64,000 nt of DNA from the NCBI GenBank assembly GCA_020403425.1, contig JADBXR010000002.1, positions 868,001-932,000 of the forward strand, in the 5' to 3' direction. Below are positions 8,759 through 17,610 of the stretch, in pieces; the first letter of the stretch is position 1; each line of letters starts with the position of its first letter. The DNA is from Chitinophagaceae bacterium (GTDB lineage: Bacteria; Bacteroidota; Bacteroidia; Chitinophagales; Chitinophagaceae). The notes below the pieces were generated by a model. It was given only the letters and a program-made list of their open reading frames with translations. It did not search any database and had not been told where the DNA came from. The translations under genes and the position numbers were made by a program.

Positions 8759-9745
8759 TTAACGGTAATAGACCATCCACCAGTTGTTATAGGCGATCAA
8801 TCCGGCCGTGAGCCAGAAAAGGATATTGGGCAATATCAGGCTTCGGGGATAAGAGAACCCATTTCCGGCAAAAGCGCCCAGGGGCACCAGCAGCATCAGC
8901 CCCGACTCCAGTCCGGCCTTATGGAACAGGAAGGGGATGGGTAACAGGATGAACAGCATGACCGCCATGACCCCCCAGTTCTTCCGCACCTGGATCACCA
9001 TTCGGTTACTGGACGCCTGCCAGTAATACAGACCTGTTACCAGGAAAAGGAACAACAGTGACAGGCTGACCATCAACGGTATACCCATTTCCTGTAAAGG
9101 CAGATTCAGCTTCAGGTAGGGCAGGTACTGGGAAAAACTGCCGAACTGGTCTTTCAGGAACAGGATGGCCCCCAGAAAATAATATGGCAATAAAGCCCCC
9201 ATGAGCAGGGTAAGCCATTCTGCCAGTTTGAAAGGCCGTACTACTGCCAGGGCAAATAAGACCACCAGTACCAGTATGGCCGTTGGATGGTAGCAGAGCA
9301 CCGACAGCCCAACGATCAGTCCCGTATTAAACAACAGGGTCTTGGGAGAAGGATGGTTGTACAAACGGCAGAGTTTGATAAACAGCCAGATCAGCAGGAA
9401 GTTGGCCAGCAAAGCGGGGGTAATGCTGCACCACTGGGTAAACAATCCTGTGAGCAATACATAGGCCATGGCCGTTGTATAGGTATTGTGCTGGAACATC
9501 CGCAGATCGTTCAAGACGATGTTCAGGCGGATGGCCTGTGTGAGAACGATGATATGGTACAGGAGGAACAGTACCGTGGTTGGTAGCCCCACCACATAAT
9601 TACGCAACAGGATGGAGAACACGCCATCCGCATCGTTGGTGACCACCAGTGGCGCATTGATGAACAGGTGCAGGTGAACGGCAATGCTGAGTACAACCAG
9701 GAAAAACAGGTTAGCGATCGATTTGTCTCGGAATAAAAAAACCAC
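8759..9745 (-). CDS. Multi-pass membrane protein, DUF6427-like
   Basis: A 328-residue protein with about nine or ten hydrophobic stretches starting at residues 8-28 (ANLFFLVVLSIAVHLHLFI) and no recognisable catalytic motif. Its general look, an opening short basic segment then a run of helices with short loops, resembles the uncharacterised Bacteroidota DUF6427 group; this is a tentative match. The GTG start at 9745 is only 10 bp after the stop of the secreted-protein gene upstream, so the two are probably one transcript and may share a cell-envelope role. Function unknown. Confidence 0.6.
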   Translation of the reverse strand: MVFLFRDKSIANLFFLVVLSIAVHLHLFINAPLVVTNDADGVFSILLRNYVVGLPTTVLFLLYHIIVLTQAIRLNIVLNDLRMFQHNTYTTAMAYVLLTGLFTQWCSITPALLANFLLIWLFIKLCRLYNHPSPKTLLFNTGLIVGLSVLCYHPTAILVLVVLFALAVVRPFKLAEWLTLLMGALLPYYFLGAILFLKDQFGSFSQYLPYLKLNLPLQEMGIPLMVSLSLLFLFLVTGLYYWQASSNRMVIQVRKNWGVMAVMLFILLPIPFLFHKAGLESGLMLLVPLGAFAGNGFSYPRSLILPNILFWLTAGLIAYNNWWMVYYR

Positions 9746-9755
9746 TGGCTACTGA

Positions 9756-11285
9756 TTAAAATTCAATTTTCGCAAAACAGGTGAAACCCCTGTACTGGCA
9801 AGGAACAATGGCCTGGCGGGCTCCTACCTGTTTGGCATGACGGGGCATGAAATCATACCCTTTGTCCAGGTTCTTGAAAGTAGGGTTCCGGTCGATCTGG
9901 CCATTAGGCGCAATGGTCTGATCGTTCAGGATCATGGTCCTTTTTTCCTGCGTGTTAAAGATAAAATGCAACTCCCCACCTGTGTTGAAGAGGCCGAAAC
10001 CGATATAGTTATCGGTATTGTCGTCGTATTGCGACTTACGGATCACATTGCTCCATTCCACTTTACCTCCGGGTTCAAATGAGATCACGGCAATATTGTC
10101 TGCAAAATAACGGGTCAGGTTATTCATATTGTTCATCCCATACGAACGCCACCAAGGGTAATACCCTATCGGGCTGTTCCAGGTATAATAATCCACCGGC
10201 GACCAATAGGGTGAACCATAGAGATAATCCCAGCGGTTCAGGGTATTGCCCCGCGAACTGGTATAGGCCGATTCGGCGATCACAATGAAACCGCCATCCT
10301 TACGCATGATGAGATTCTTCAGAAAATAATCGTTGAATGCCGATTTGATGCTGCCCTCCCCTTTGGCATCCTCCCTGAATTCCGCATCAAATATGTGGGT
10401 GGCATTCAGCAGTTCCTTGTTCAGTTGTTTATCCCAGAGCACATAATACAATCCTTCGATATTGCCCCTTTTGGTCTTGCTCAGGAAAGAAGTGATCACA
10501 TAATGTTTGTTGATATTGTCCACTTTGATCCGAAGGTCATCCAGGAAGATATTACCCAGTTTCAGATCGGTAAGGGTATAGGTATCCAGGGTGGCGGGTT
10601 TGGTGATCAGGCTGATCTTATTGATATTATCGTTGGTAGAGGTCCCTGAAGCACGGATGCAGACCAGGTCTCCATCATTATCGAGCGAGAATTCCGACAG
10701 GAAATCATTGCGCTGCGGCATCGGTACGCTGAGTCTTGATTTCCGAACCAATGAAAGGTCTTTGTTGAACAGGCAGGTAGTGAGGATATGCGCTTTATCG
10801 CTTCGGGTATTGATCTTGAACACCATGATCTTTTGCTTGTCATCGCTGTTGACGACAGAATAGATCTTGTTACTGGCCGAGTAGTTGATATTATCGGTGG
10901 AATCCAGCTGAACCGGATCGCCCACCGGGGTTCCGGTACCGTCCAGTTTAATGGCCATGCAGTACATGATGCTGCGCTTCTGGAACTGGTAGATCATGTA
11001 CACAAAATCTGAATACGGGATGAACTCTGTATTCAATACCCGGTAATTGATGAAATCCAGCTTCTTCTTCTCCAGCATTTTCATGTCGCTGTCGTAGGTA
11101 ACGATATAATGAAGGTCGCGGTAGGACTTGTACACCAGGATCTTGCCGTTGATCCTGCCCAGCACTTCGAAATTGAGCATACGGGGATCGTCCCTGTCGG
11201 GTTCAGAATAGGTGATCCGCTGGCCCAAACCGGTGATGCAGGCAAGGAGTAAACAGGTCAGTAACAGGGATACCATCTTTTTCAT
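9756..11285 (-). CDS. Secreted protein of unknown function
   Basis: A 509-residue protein beginning with signal peptide MKKMVSLLLTCLLLACITG. The frame is open to 11450, but the signal sequence and a TATTTTTG box at 11308-11315 place the start at 11285. The mature part is rich in beta-strand-like stretches with repeated D/N-Y patterns, and has a Trp/Tyr-rich segment (YGSPYWSPVDYYTWNSPIG) near residue 390. The repeated pattern of hydrophobic strands and acidic turns suggests a propeller-like fold, which is inference. No known family was recognised. It is followed at 10 bp by the membrane protein at 8759-9745. Confidence 0.65.
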   Translation of the reverse strand: MKKMVSLLLTCLLLACITGLGQRITYSEPDRDDPRMLNFEVLGRINGKILVYKSYRDLHYIVTYDSDMKMLEKKKLDFINYRVLNTEFIPYSDFVYMIYQFQKRSIMYCMAIKLDGTGTPVGDPVQLDSTDNINYSASNKIYSVVNSDDKQKIMVFKINTRSDKAHILTTCLFNKDLSLVRKSRLSVPMPQRNDFLSEFSLDNDGDLVCIRASGTSTNDNINKISLITKPATLDTYTLTDLKLGNIFLDDLRIKVDNINKHYVITSFLSKTKRGNIEGLYYVLWDKQLNKELLNATHIFDAEFREDAKGEGSIKSAFNDYFLKNLIMRKDGGFIVIAESAYTSSRGNTLNRWDYLYGSPYWSPVDYYTWNSPIGYYPWWRSYGMNNMNNLTRYFADNIAVISFEPGGKVEWSNVIRKSQYDDNTDNYIGFGLFNTGGELHFIFNTQEKRTMILNDQTIAPNGQIDRNPTFKNLDKGYDFMPRHAKQVGARQAIVPCQYRGFTCFAKIEF

Positions 11286-11307
11286 TTGCTGGTCATCGTT
11301 TATACAC

Positions 11308-11315
11308 CAAAAATA
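11308..11315 (-). promoter_or_regulatory. -7 box for the secreted-protein operon
   Basis: Plus-strand caaaaata, TATTTTTG on the minus strand, exact TAnnTTTG. It lies 23 bp upstream of the ATG at 11285 and argues against the longer ORF starting at 11450. Confidence 0.65.
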
Positions 11316-11408
11316 AGGGTTGTGGTGGTTACAGATACCTAAATTAACAGTAAAAGCACAATGTGGAACCGGGCCGCGGATATTTATTTGCGGGATTGAT
11401 TTTACGGC

Positions 11409-11416
11409 TACATTTG
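11409..11416 (+). promoter_or_regulatory. Promoter of kup
   Basis: TACATTTG at 11409-11416 with a TTTG -33 element at 11387-11390, 18 bp apart, an arrangement typical of the Bacteroidota primary sigma factor. It precedes the kup GTG by 39 bp. Confidence 0.75.
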
Positions 11417-11455
11417 TTGGATATTTACAGCAACCAATCGTAATAACCACCTCGC

Positions 11456-13456
11456 GTGAGCAAAAATATCAATAAGGTTTCCGCTGCCGGCCTCATCATT
11501 GCCCTGGGAATCATCTACGGAGATATCGGTACCTCCCCGTTATACGTTTTAAACGAGATCATTGCAGGCCGGGCCATCAGTGAAAAACTGATCCTGGGTT
11601 CGCTTTCCTGTATCATCTGGACACTTACCCTCCAGACCACGGTCAAATACGTGATCCTTACGCTGAAAGCGGATAATAAGGGCGAGGGTGGTATATTCAG
11701 CCTCTATGCACTGGTACGCCGCCGCCGTAAATGGCTGGTGATACCTGCCATGCTGGGTGGCGCTGCCTTATTGGCCGACGGCATCATCACCCCTCCCATC
11801 ACGGTCACTTCGGCCATTGAGGGTCTGCGGCAACTGCCCTCGCTCAGGCATATTGAACAAAGCACCATTGTCACCATTGTCATAGCCATCATTTCGGTAC
11901 TGTTCTTCATGCAGCAGTTCGGCACAGCTTCCATCGGCAGGTTGTTCGGTCCCATCATGAGCATCTGGTTCGCCATGCTGGCCGTTCTGGGTTGTGCGCA
12001 TTTGCTGGACGATGTTGAGATCTTCAAGGCGCTCAATCCCTACTATGCCATTGAACTGCTGGCCACCTACCCGAAAGGGTTCTGGTTATTGGGGGCCGTA
12101 TTCCTCTGTACCACGGGGGCCGAAGCCCTGTATAGCGACCTTGGTCACTGCGGCCGGGGCAATATCCGTATCTCCTGGATCTTTGTAAAGACCTGCCTGA
12201 TCCTGAACTACCTTGGACAGGGTGCCTGGCTGCTGGCCAATTACAAGGACCAGATCATTCCGCCACAGGTGGTGGCCGATGGCTTCAACCCCTTCATCAA
12301 CATCATGCCCCAATGGTTCAAACTGCCGGGCATCATCATTGCCACCATTGCCGCGGTGATCGCGAGCCAGGCACTGATCTCTGGTTCATTCACACTGATC
12401 AGTGAGGCCATGCGACTGAACCTCTGGCCCAAAATGAAGATCAATTACCCTACTGAAGAGAAGGGACAATTGTACATACCGGGCATCAGCCTGCTGCTCT
12501 TCATCGGTTGTGTGGGCATTGTATTGTATTTTCAGAAATCGGCCAATATGGGTGCAGCGTATGGACTGGCCATCACCATGTGTATGATCAGTACTTCCAT
12601 CCTGTTCGCCAATTTCCTGGTAAGCAGAAGGGTGAACAAGGGATGGATCTACCTGTACCTGATCGTGTACTTCTCCATCGAATCCTCATTCCTGATCGCC
12701 AACCTGGAAAAATTCATGCATGGCGGTTATGTTACCCTGATCGTGGGCGGCGGTCTGTTTGCCGTGATGTATGTGTGGTTCCGCAGCCGTAAGATCAAGA
12801 ACCGGTATGTGGAGTTCGTACGCATGGAACATTATATCCCCATGATCCAGGAGCTGAGCAACGACAAGACCATTCCCAAATATGCCACCCACCTGGTTTA
12901 CATGACCAGCGCCAACAACCCCAAGGAGATAGAGCATAAGATCATCTATTCCATCCTGAATAAAAAACCCAAACGCGCGGATATCTACTGGTTCGTTCAC
13001 GTGGATGTACTGGATGATCCGTATACCTGCGAATATTCGGTGGAGCATATCATCCCCAACGATATCATCCGGGTAGAGTTCCGTCTGGGTTTCCGCGTTG
13101 AGCAACGCATCAACCTCATGTTCCGCAAAGTGGTGCATGAACTGGTAGACAATACAGAAGTGAACATCACCAGCCGTTACGAGAGCCTGGAGAAGAACAA
13201 TGTGGTGGGTGACTTCCAGTTCATCGTTCTGGAGAAATACCTCAGCCAGGATAATGAGCTGCCTTTCTTTGAACGCATCATCATGAAACTCTACTTCTGG
13301 TTAAAAGAGATCAGCCTGGGCGAAGAAAGAGGTTTTGGACTTGACCCCAGCAATGTTACTGTGGAGAAATTCCCGCTGATCGTTGCGCCGGTCTCTAACC
13401 TGAACCTGAAAAGGGTGTACCACGAAGACATGGAAGAAGCGGAAGAATTTGAATAA
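11456..13456 (+). CDS. kup: KUP/HAK/KT potassium uptake transporter
   Basis: Low-affinity, proton-coupled potassium importer in the inner membrane; 666 residues, within the family's usual 610-680. The opening AAGLIIALGIIYGDIGTSPL is diagnostic of KUP, followed by DNKGEGGIFSLYAL and about twelve transmembrane helices to roughly residue 430. The remaining ~230 residues form the cytoplasmic C-terminal domain (from about RSRKIKNRYVEFV), including HVDVLDDPYTCEY. The start is GTG; the next in-frame alternatives would cut the conserved first helix. A good promoter lies directly upstream; the divergent neighbour is the secreted-protein operon. Confidence 0.95.
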   Translation: MSKNINKVSAAGLIIALGIIYGDIGTSPLYVLNEIIAGRAISEKLILGSLSCIIWTLTLQTTVKYVILTLKADNKGEGGIFSLYALVRRRRKWLVIPAMLGGAALLADGIITPPITVTSAIEGLRQLPSLRHIEQSTIVTIVIAIISVLFFMQQFGTASIGRLFGPIMSIWFAMLAVLGCAHLLDDVEIFKALNPYYAIELLATYPKGFWLLGAVFLCTTGAEALYSDLGHCGRGNIRISWIFVKTCLILNYLGQGAWLLANYKDQIIPPQVVADGFNPFINIMPQWFKLPGIIIATIAAVIASQALISGSFTLISEAMRLNLWPKMKINYPTEEKGQLYIPGISLLLFIGCVGIVLYFQKSANMGAAYGLAITMCMISTSILFANFLVSRRVNKGWIYLYLIVYFSIESSFLIANLEKFMHGGYVTLIVGGGLFAVMYVWFRSRKIKNRYVEFVRMEHYIPMIQELSNDKTIPKYATHLVYMTSANNPKEIEHKIIYSILNKKPKRADIYWFVHVDVLDDPYTCEYSVEHIIPNDIIRVEFRLGFRVEQRINLMFRKVVHELVDNTEVNITSRYESLEKNNVVGDFQFIVLEKYLSQDNELPFFERIIMKLYFWLKEISLGEERGFGLDPSNVTVEKFPLIVAPVSNLNLKRVYHEDMEEAEEFE

Positions 13457-13511
13457 GGGCTATTGGTTTCCACCAATAAAAACCGGAACTTAGGAAACCA
13501 AAACCTGTTGT

Positions 13512-14300
13512 TTGCCTGTTACCCTGCTCTATATCATCATCGGTTACCTTGTTGTAGCTGCTGTCATTTACCTGGTACAGGAGAAACTCATTTTCAAGCC
13601 CGAAAAACTTCCGCAGGATTTCGAGTACAAATACGATGCACCTTTTGAAGAGCTCTTCTTCCATATAGCACCCGGCGTTCATATCAACGGGCTGCATTTC
13701 CGCTGTAAGGAGCCTAAGGGATTGATCCTCTATTTTCATGGCAATTCCAGAAGTATCAAGGGATGGGCCAAGTATGCCCGTGATTTTTACCGCTATGGTT
13801 ATGATGTGTTGCTGGTGGATTACCGGGGTTTTGGCAAAAGCACGGGCAAACGCGGCGAAAAAGAGATGCTGAGCGATATGCAGTTCGTATATGACAGGCT
13901 GCGCGAGCGCTATGAGGAACACCATATACTGGTATACGGCCGCAGCATGGGCAGCGGTTTTGCCACCAAGATCGCCGCCGATAATACACCACGTTACCTG
14001 ATACTGGATGCGCCTTATTACAGTTTCATCAAAGTGGTGGAAAGGTTCACGCCCATTTTTCCGCACCGTTGGCTATTGCGTTACCACCTCCGGACGGACC
14101 AGTGGATCCGCAAGGTGAATTGCCATACCTATATCCTGCACGGTACCCGCGACCAGCTGATCCCCATCCGCCACAGCGAAAAACTGCAGCGGATCAATCC
14201 GCACAAGATCACGCTGATCCGCATACAGGGTGGCGGCCATAACAACCTGCCGGCCTTTCCGGAATACCACAATTTCATCCGTGATATATTACAATACTGA
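13512..14300 (+). CDS. Alpha/beta hydrolase with N-terminal membrane anchor (copy 1)
   Basis: A 262-residue serine hydrolase of the BEM46/ABHD type. Residues about 4-22 form one hydrophobic helix, so the catalytic domain is probably membrane-tethered. The fold's landmarks are LYFHGN (oxyanion region, about 73-78), the nucleophile elbow YGRSMG with S145, acid D214 in GTRDQLIP and H243 in GGHNN. It starts with TTG (13512); no better ATG exists in frame. It follows kup by 55 bp and is followed 15 bp later by a paralogue of the same layout. Substrate unknown. Confidence 0.8.
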   Translation: MPVTLLYIIIGYLVVAAVIYLVQEKLIFKPEKLPQDFEYKYDAPFEELFFHIAPGVHINGLHFRCKEPKGLILYFHGNSRSIKGWAKYARDFYRYGYDVLLVDYRGFGKSTGKRGEKEMLSDMQFVYDRLRERYEEHHILVYGRSMGSGFATKIAADNTPRYLILDAPYYSFIKVVERFTPIFPHRWLLRYHLRTDQWIRKVNCHTYILHGTRDQLIPIRHSEKLQRINPHKITLIRIQGGGHNNLPAFPEYHNFIRDILQY

Positions 14301-14303
14301 ACC

Positions 14304-14311
14304 TACCTTTG
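14304..14311 (+). promoter_or_regulatory. -7 box at the second hydrolase
   Basis: TACCTTTG, exact TAnnTTTG, ends 5 bp before the GTG start at 14316. Transcription would begin about at the start codon, giving a leaderless message. Confidence 0.6.
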
Positions 14312-14315
14312 CGGC

Positions 14316-15128
14316 GTGAAAAACAAACAGAAGTTATTCCGCTGGCTAAAACTCATCGTTGCCGTATATGCATTGTCGGGTACCGCTTTATACTACCTGC
14401 AGGAGAAACTCCTGTTCCATCCCGTAGCCATTTCTGCCGACAGCAGTTATCATTTCTCGCAGCCATTCACCGAAGCCAATATCCTGTTGGACAAAAACAC
14501 CCGTTTCAACATAGTGCAGTTCACCCCTGCCGACACACCAGCCAAACGTGTGGTACTGTACTTCCATGGCAACCGTGAAAATGTGAACCACTATGCTCAT
14601 TTTGCCAAAAACTTTACCAGCAAAGGATACGAGGTATGGATGCCCGACTACCCCGGATTCGGGAAATCGACCGGCGAACTCACAGAAGATATCCTGTACG
14701 AAGAGGCCTTACATGTGTACAAACTGGCGAGGGTCAGGTACCAACCAGAGCAGATCCTGATCTACGGAAAATCACTGGGTACGGGCATTGCGGCACAGCT
14801 GGCCTCTGTACGCGATTGCAGACAGCTTGTTTTGGAAACGCCTTATTATAGCCTTACCTCACTGACACGCCTCCTGTTCTGGATGTACCCGGTGAACCAG
14901 TTACTTCATTTTAAAATGCGTACCCACGAGTACCTGCCCAAGGTAACGGCCCCGGTAACCATGTTTCATGGCACAGCAGACGGGGTGATCCCTTATCTGA
15001 ATGCAAAGCGACTGAAAAAAATAATGAAACCGGCAGATAGTTTCATCACCATAGAAGGCGGATCACACAATGACCTGAACAGTTATCCGCTGATGCAGGA
15101 GAAACTGGCGGAACTATTACGCAGGTAA
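14316..15128 (+). CDS. Alpha/beta hydrolase with N-terminal membrane anchor (copy 2)
   Basis: Paralogue of the preceding gene, 270 residues. It has an N-terminal hydrophobic helix (about 11-28), the shared YYLQEKLLFHP segment, LYFHGN, nucleophile S153 in YGKSLG, D222 in GTADGVIPY and H251 in GGSHND. Start is GTG at 14316, with a -7 box immediately upstream implying a leaderless transcript in addition to read-through from copy 1. The two are evidently a tandem duplication that has diverged; no substrate can be assigned. It is convergent with the TonB-C-like gene. Confidence 0.8.
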   Translation: MKNKQKLFRWLKLIVAVYALSGTALYYLQEKLLFHPVAISADSSYHFSQPFTEANILLDKNTRFNIVQFTPADTPAKRVVLYFHGNRENVNHYAHFAKNFTSKGYEVWMPDYPGFGKSTGELTEDILYEEALHVYKLARVRYQPEQILIYGKSLGTGIAAQLASVRDCRQLVLETPYYSLTSLTRLLFWMYPVNQLLHFKMRTHEYLPKVTAPVTMFHGTADGVIPYLNAKRLKKIMKPADSFITIEGGSHNDLNSYPLMQEKLAELLRR

Positions 15129-15152
15129 TCTCCCTGGTGATACAAAACCTGT

Positions 15153-15671
15153 TCAATACGAAGGAGGATTGATACCCACCCAGAACTGCAGGAAATCATC
15201 TACCCGGCAATCTACGGGAATACCATTCTGCAACGCAGGTTTCCAGAAAGGCATTTTGGCCACCATGGCAGCGATCAGTTTATCGTAATATTTCCTGTCT
15301 TCTGAAAAATATTTAATGGTCCTGGCCGATTCACCCCTGGCATAGGGCGTACCGGCGATACGCTCAAAACGGCCCTCATAAGGCGAGCCGTTCTTATCTA
15401 CGATAAAAGAAAAATAGACACGGATGTATTTGGCGGTATCGCCCTGTTCGATCACTTTGCTCAGTACGCTGTCGAAGCCACCAAAAGCCGCATAATAAAA
15501 CCTTCGGCAGGAGTCGGCACCGAATGGATATTGCGGTGGTTTCTGTACATACCGGGCCTCGAACAAACGGGAGTAATTGGATTCGGCCAGTGCCGCATTG
15601 GTATTCCGCTGTGCCGTAAGGTTAAGGGTACCCAACGCCAGCAGTAACAGTAAACATATCCTGATCATCAT
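15153..15671 (-). CDS. Secreted TonB-C-terminal-like protein
   Basis: A 172-residue exported protein: signal peptide MMIRICLLLLLALGTLNLTA, then about 150 residues ending in a TonB-C-like fold. The similarity lies in YIRVYFSFIVDKNGSPYEG followed by a helix and MPFWKPALQNGIPVDCR, the pattern of TonB C-terminal domains (strand, AR-containing helix, mP.W.PA..NG.pV). It has no transmembrane anchor or proline-rich spacer of a real TonB, so it is probably a stand-alone periplasmic module; three cysteines occur. Monocistronic by layout. Confidence 0.65.
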   Translation of the reverse strand: MMIRICLLLLLALGTLNLTAQRNTNAALAESNYSRLFEARYVQKPPQYPFGADSCRRFYYAAFGGFDSVLSKVIEQGDTAKYIRVYFSFIVDKNGSPYEGRFERIAGTPYARGESARTIKYFSEDRKYYDKLIAAMVAKMPFWKPALQNGIPVDCRVDDFLQFWVGINPPSY

Positions 15672-15776
15672 CGTATTTTTACGGTTGTAAGTTCGTGAAT
15701 TTATCTCATAGGGCAGGATGGCCGTACCTGTTCAGTTTTGTTCTTTCCGCCCCTGCTTCGTGAAGGCTTTTTCGTT

Positions 15777-15784
15777 TATCTTTA
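15777..15784 (+). promoter_or_regulatory. Probable -7 box for the RidA gene
   Basis: TATCTTTA, one mismatch from TAnnTTTG, 34 bp upstream of the ATG at 15819. Confidence 0.45.
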
Positions 15785-15818
15785 AGGAACAAATACCTAT
15801 TCATCAATCTATTGTACA

Positions 15819-16280
15819 ATGACACCCGAAGAGAACTTTGCCAAACTGGGCCTGGTGCTGCCACCCGCCCCCAAACCCTTAGGCGTTTACAAACCCTTTC
15901 TGATCGATGGGAAACACGGTTATGTTTCCGGACACGGTACCCTGAAAGAGGATGGCAGCTTCATCACCGGCCGTGTTGGGGTTGACCTGACCCAGGAGGA
16001 AGGTAAACTGGCCGCACGCCAGGTAGGACTGGCCATACTGGCCACACTGAAAGCCAACCTGGGTTCACTGAACAGGATCAAACGCGTGATCAAAGTGCTG
16101 GGCATGGTGAGCTGCAGTCCGGAGTTCGACAAACACCCTTATGTGATCAATGGCTGCAGTGAACTATTTGCCGCAGTATGGGGCGAGGAGAACGGCGTCG
16201 GCGTAAGAAGTGCGGTTGGCATGGGTTCCTTACCCGGCAATATCCCTGTTGAAATAGAAGCAATGTTCGAACTGGAATAA
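15819..16280 (+). CDS. RidA/YjgF-family imine deaminase-like protein
   Basis: A 153-residue member of the longer Rid subgroup. RidA proteins hydrolyse 2-aminoacrylate and related imines made by PLP-dependent serine/threonine dehydratases. The arginine equivalent to E. coli RidA R105 is kept (GVRSAVGMGSLPGN), as is the terminal PVEIEAMF strand; the usual cysteine next to it is Ala. It directly precedes a D-TA/D-serine-dehydratase-like PLP enzyme, which fits a clean-up role for imines from that enzyme. Its TAA is followed at once by an AT-rich heptamer palindrome. Confidence 0.85.
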   Translation: MTPEENFAKLGLVLPPAPKPLGVYKPFLIDGKHGYVSGHGTLKEDGSFITGRVGVDLTQEEGKLAARQVGLAILATLKANLGSLNRIKRVIKVLGMVSCSPEFDKHPYVINGCSELFAAVWGEENGVGVRSAVGMGSLPGNIPVEIEAMFELE

Positions 16281-16382
16281 AAATGCAAAAGTCAAAATGC
16301 AAAATGCAAAAATAGAATAGTGACCATCCTTACTATTTTTTGACTTTTGACTTTTACATTTTGACTTTTGCATTCTGCCTTT
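16280..16382. repeat. Heptamer palindrome, aaaatgc type
   Basis: Left arm units aaaatgc, aaaagtc, aaaatgc, aaaatgc from 16280; the right arm (about 16328-16382) carries the complements (gactttt, gcatttt types). An 18-bp perfect stem forms from aatgcaaaagtcaaaatg and its complement. It fills most of the gap between the RidA and D-TA genes and starts on the RidA stop codon. Confidence 0.8.
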
Positions 16383-16404
16383 TCACTAATCTAAGCCCCA
16401 TAAC

Positions 16405-17511
16405 ATGTCCACTCCCTGGTATACGATAGACAACATCGATAAGATCGATTCCCCTTCGCTGGTGATCTACCCGGAGAGGATCAAAGAAAATATCCGCCAA
16501 CTCATCCGAATGGCGGAGGATGTGGAGCGCATACGCCCGCATGTAAAGACCAATAAGATCTCGGAAGTATGCAAACTGATGCAGAATGCCGGTATCAAAA
16601 AGTTCAAATGCGCCACCATCGCCGAAGCAGAAATGCTGGCGGAGATCGACGCGCAGGATGTACTTCTGGCACACCAGCCCGTAGGGCCTAAAGCAGAAAG
16701 GCTGTTACAACTGGTCAGCAATTTCCCGGATACGGTCTTCTCCTGTATCATCGATAACGCCACAACGGCCGGCATCCTTTCTGCGTTATTCAGCAAAAAC
16801 AACCACAGGCTGCAGGTGTTCATTGATCTGAATATCGGCATGAACCGTTCCGGTATCCGACCGGAAGGTGCACTGGAGCTGTACAAAAACATCAAAGATC
16901 TCCCCGGTATCCGGGTCATTGGCCTGCATGCATACGACGGCCATATCCGCGACACCGACCTTACCGAAAGGAACCGGCGTTCTGACGAAGCTTTTGCCAA
17001 AGTGGAATGGCTGGTAAAAGAGATAGCCGCCATCGATGATACGCGCTTGCAGATCGTGATAGGTGGTTCGCCCAGTTTCCCTACGCATACCAAAAGGAAG
17101 AACGTGGTATATAGCCCGGGTACTTTCGTGTTCTGGGACTGGGGCTACAAACACATCGTTCCCGATGAGCCCTTCGAATATGCGGCACTGGTGATCACCC
17201 GTATCATTTCCGTGATCGATGAACATACGGTTTGTACCGACCTGGGCCACAAATCCGTAGCAGCAGAAAATCCTTTACCCCGTGTACACTTCCTGAACGC
17301 ACCGGATGCAAACCCCATCTCGCAAAGCGAGGAACACCTGGTACTGAAAGTCCCCGACAGTAGTCAGTACACCGTGGGGGATGTATTATATGGCGTTCCC
17401 GTACATATTTGCCCGACAGTGGCACTGTACGATCATGCCATGGTCATCGAGAACCATCAAAAAACCACCTGCTGGCGGGTAATTGCCAGATCGAGAAAAA
17501 TAACAATTTAG
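16405..17511 (+). CDS. D-threonine aldolase / D-serine dehydratase-like PLP enzyme
   Basis: A 368-residue fold-type III PLP enzyme (alanine-racemase-like barrel plus beta domain). The PLP lysine is in RPHVKTNK (about residue 49). The C-terminal metal site reads VPVHICPTV: His-x-Cys is the arrangement of zinc-dependent D-serine dehydratases, whereas D-threonine aldolases have His-x-Asp. I therefore lean to a D-serine/D-threonine dehydratase, which would also explain the upstream RidA; an aldolase cannot be excluded. Neighbours downstream are an M19 dipeptidase and an LD-carboxypeptidase, pointing to D-amino-acid catabolism from cell-wall peptides. Confidence 0.85.
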   Translation: MSTPWYTIDNIDKIDSPSLVIYPERIKENIRQLIRMAEDVERIRPHVKTNKISEVCKLMQNAGIKKFKCATIAEAEMLAEIDAQDVLLAHQPVGPKAERLLQLVSNFPDTVFSCIIDNATTAGILSALFSKNNHRLQVFIDLNIGMNRSGIRPEGALELYKNIKDLPGIRVIGLHAYDGHIRDTDLTERNRRSDEAFAKVEWLVKEIAAIDDTRLQIVIGGSPSFPTHTKRKNVVYSPGTFVFWDWGYKHIVPDEPFEYAALVITRIISVIDEHTVCTDLGHKSVAAENPLPRVHFLNAPDANPISQSEEHLVLKVPDSSQYTVGDVLYGVPVHICPTVALYDHAMVIENHQKTTCWRVIARSRKITI

Positions 17512-17514
17512 GAA

Positions 17515-17596
17515 CGTGAGTCGTGAATCGTCAGTCGTGAGTGAAGAAAATCACCATCACCCACTCACGACTGACGATTCACGACTCACGATTCAC
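17515..17596. repeat. Heptamer palindrome, cgtgagt type
   Basis: The clearest member of the family: cgtgagt, cgtgaat, cgtcagt, cgtgagt, g at 17515-17543 is repeated as an exact 29-bp inverted copy at 17562-17590, with an 18-nt loop. One further unit (attcac) follows on the right. It lies four bases after the D-TA stop. Confidence 0.95.
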
Positions 17597-17610
17597 AAAC
17601 CACTACCACC

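Noticed and set aside
11286-11450. Upstream extension of the secreted protein at 9756-11285
   Set aside because: It would put 55 residues before a clean signal peptide and overlaps its own promoter box.
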